Source: Streptomyces antnestii (GTDB taxonomy: Bacteria; Actinomycetota; Actinomycetes; Streptomycetales; Streptomycetaceae). Taken from it: 64,000 bases of DNA. The stretch covers positions 62,001 to 126,000 of the forward strand of contig NZ_RZYA01000020.1 of NCBI RefSeq assembly GCF_004005495.1, in the 5' to 3' direction. This document shows, piece after piece, positions 62,423 to 64,000 of the stretch. A model generated the notes under the pieces. The model searched no databases and was not told where the DNA came from. It saw only the letters and a list, made by a program, of their open reading frames with translations. Within the stretch, counting starts at the first letter, position 1, and each line of letters opens with the position of its first letter. The translations under genes were made by a program, and so were the position numbers.

Positions 62423-64000
62423 CTACAGCAGTCCGTCCCACATCTGCTCGAGGAGCACCGACCACCAGCCCTCCGGCGACGCGAGCGCCGCCGGGTCGAC
62501 GGCGGCCAGCTGCGCCTGGAAGTCGACGGTCCAGCGGCCCGCCTGCTCCTGGTTGAGCCCGAACCGCAGCGGCCACATCCGGCCGAGCACCGCCAGGCTG
62601 CGCGCGAACTCGGGCAGCCCGGTGTTCACGAACTGCGGCGGCACGGGAGCGCCACCGGGGCCCGCCTCCACCGGTACGGCCACGATGTTCGCCGTGCCGT
62701 ACTGGACACAGACGGCCCGCCCGAAGTCGCTGCCCATCACGAGGTACGACCCCGCGTCCGACGCGGGCTGCACCCCCCGCTCCTGCGCCAGCTCGGCGAG
62801 CGTCGGCACCGGGCGGCCCGGCTGGGCCTGCGCCCAGAAGAACGGCCCGAAGTCGGCGGGCAGCCCCGCCACGACGAGGGTGTGCGCCACGATGTCCGGC
62901 ACGCCCTGACGCGAGACGGCGCGCTGGTCGAAGCGGAACACGCCGGGACCGAACGCCGCGGCCAGCTCATGCCCGATCGCCTCCGGCGGAACCGGCGGCA
63001 TGGGCTGCGCGGGCGGCAGCGGCGCCCGCACCGGCGCGAGCCGCGCGGGACCGTCGGCCACCTGGTGCAACTCGCCCTGGTGCGCGATCAGTTGCTGCAT
63101 GCCCTGCTGACGCGACGCGTGGTCGCGGCCGTACGGGGCGATGGACGTGATCCGGGCCTGCGGCCACTGCTCACGGATCATGCGGGCGCAGTACGCGCCC
63201 GGCAGCTCGCACGACTCCAGCTCCGTGTGCAGCTCCAGAACCTGGTCCGGCGGGATGTTCATGCCGCGCAGCTCGTGGAAGATCTGCCACTCCGGGTGCG
63301 GCGTACCGGGCGCCGAGCGGCGGATGAGCTGCTGCTCGGACCCGTCGGGCGCGCGGTACCGCAGCACGGCCTGGTAGCCGGGCCCGACGGTCGGCTGACC
63401 GCTGGGCTGCGGATACCCGTACGCGGCGGGGGGCGGCCCGCCCGGAACCTGCTGCCCGGGCATGGGCGGAGGCATCGGCATCCCGCCCGGCACCTGCGGC
63501 GGCGGAGGCGGAGGCATACCGGGACCACCGGGACCACCCTGCCCCGGCCCGGCCAGCATGGTCGCGGCGTGATGCACACCACCGGGCGGCGTACCGGGAG
63601 CGCCCGGCGCGGACGGCGGAGGAGGAGGCATACCGGGACCACCGGGACCGACCTGCCCGGGCCCGGCCAGCATCGTCGCGGCATGGTGCACACCGCCGGG
63701 CGGCGTACTGCCCGGGGCAGCGGGAGGCAGCGGCGCACCCGGGACACCGGGCGGACCGGGAGGCTGCGGCGCCCCCGGAGTGCCGGGCGCGCCGGGCGGC
63801 TTGGGCGCGCCGGGGCCACCCATGCTGCCGGGCGCGAGCATCGTCGCGGCATGGTGCACGCCACCGGGCGGCGTACTCCCCGGGGCGGGCGGAGCCTCGG
63901 GCCCGTCGGGGCCGAGCTGCGAGACGAGCTGAGTCGGTACGTAACCGGCGGCCGGGGTGCCGGGCGCACCGGGCCCCGAAGGCCGCGCACCCGGAGTGCC
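62423..64000 (-). CDS. Proline/glycine-rich protein with nucleic-acid deaminase-like and SUKH-4 domains (N-terminus outside window)
   Basis: At least 525 codons; the frame stays open to the window edge, so the GTG near 63859 is not a true start. The visible N-terminal 210 or so residues are Pro/Gly-rich with three copies of GGVHHAATMLA (near 63557, 63669 and 63837). Next comes a deaminase-like domain (LRYRAPDGSEQQLIRRSAPG; HTE then ESCELPGAYCARMIREQWP at about 63196-63240, the His-x-Glu and two Cys pattern of zinc deaminases). The C-terminal 190 residues (RFDQRAVSRQGVPDIVAHTL, DFGPFFWAQAQPGRPVP, VCVQYGTANIVAVPVEAG) resemble SUKH-4 immunity proteins. Thus toxin-type and immunity-type modules share one chain. 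No signal peptide can be judged. Confidence 0.75.
   Translation of the reverse strand, partial: GTPGARPSGPGAPGTPAAGYVPTQLVSQLGPDGPEAPPAPGSTPPGGVHHAATMLAPGSMGGPGAPKPPGAPGTPGAPQPPGPPGVPGAPLPPAAPGSTPPGGVHHAATMLAGPGQVGPGGPGMPPPPPSAPGAPGTPPGGVHHAATMLAGPGQGGPGGPGMPPPPPPQVPGGMPMPPPMPGQQVPGGPPPAAYGYPQPSGQPTVGPGYQAVLRYRAPDGSEQQLIRRSAPGTPHPEWQIFHELRGMNIPPDQVLELHTELESCELPGAYCARMIREQWPQARITSIAPYGRDHASRQQGMQQLIAHQGELHQVADGPARLAPVRAPLPPAQPMPPVPPEAIGHELAAAFGPGVFRFDQRAVSRQGVPDIVAHTLVVAGLPADFGPFFWAQAQPGRPVPTLAELAQERGVQPASDAGSYLVMGSDFGRAVCVQYGTANIVAVPVEAGPGGAPVPPQFVNTGLPEFARSLAVLGRMWPLRFGLNQEQAGRWTVDFQAQLAAVDPAALASPEGWWSVLLEQMWDGLL

Overview
This window is high-GC (about 70%), Streptomyces-type chromosomal DNA. 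The evidence is strong third-position G/C bias, many GTG starts, 4-bp ATGA/GTGA stop-start overlaps, and a bldA-type tRNA-Leu(UAA) gene. Every gene call rests on translation and motif reading by eye; no database search was run. From memory, the gene order matches the S. coelicolor core region around SCO3066-SCO3119: the prsI/arsI/sigI cluster, hut genes, cystathionine beta-synthase, thiolase, pobA, bldA, ABC pair, ndh, ppx, divIC, eno, rpfA/rpfC, CYP107U-type P450, mazG, mfd, ABC pair. It is therefore best read as conserved chromosome with a few insertions.

Layout. 1-2971: a leftward run of four exported cell-surface genes (an LPQTG protein, a DUF916/WxL-binding-like protein, a neocarzinostatin-fold membrane protein and a truncated secreted protein). 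3191-5446: a SigB/SigF-type partner-switching module. 5495-10985: a histidine degradation operon (hutU, an M20 amidohydrolase, hutF, hutI). 11110-15479: a PLP decarboxylase-fold enzyme, a small membrane protein, an NCS1 permease and a divergent RpiR regulator. 15778-19774: cystathionine beta-synthase, an SGNH hydrolase and a thiolase, followed by a 100-bp tandem duplication. 20240-24134: small conserved genes, a Bax-inhibitor-1 family membrane protein and pobA. 24333-24416: bldA. 24857-28274: a MacB/FtsX-type ABC transporter. 28337-31263: a CFA-type methyltransferase and NDH-2.

31777-35200 holds ppx, DUF501, divIC and enolase. 35492-37538 holds two resuscitation-promoting-factor genes, the first behind a ydaO-type (c-di-AMP) riboswitch. 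37754-39694 is an isolated large serine recombinase with an IS5-type DUF4096-like tail, wedged between rpfC and the P450 gene. 41123-47492: mazG, a SurA-like lipoprotein, a Ser/Thr kinase with a membrane partner, and an orphan M/S-type DNA methylase with a substituted catalytic Asn. 47714-49761: a small exported protein, a lipoprotein and an HNH (DUF1524) protein. 49857-53387: mfd. 53591-56955: a second MacB/FtsX-type ABC transporter paralogous to the first. 57241-61242: an MFS exporter and a DUF485/sodium-solute symporter pair. 61273-62196: a coiled-coil cytoskeletal-type protein. 62423-64000: a deaminase-SUKH4 protein whose N-terminus lies outside the window.

The most unusual items are the recombinase-DUF4096 fusion, the deaminase-SUKH4 fusion, the methylase with HPPF in place of NPPF, the LPQTG/WxL-binding-like surface locus, the M20 enzyme that may complete histidine degradation, and several clean palindromes at promoters (putative Rex, Pob, RpiR and unknown operators). 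I found no in-frame TTA codon in the protein genes when scanning by eye, as expected where bldA-dependent codons are rare.
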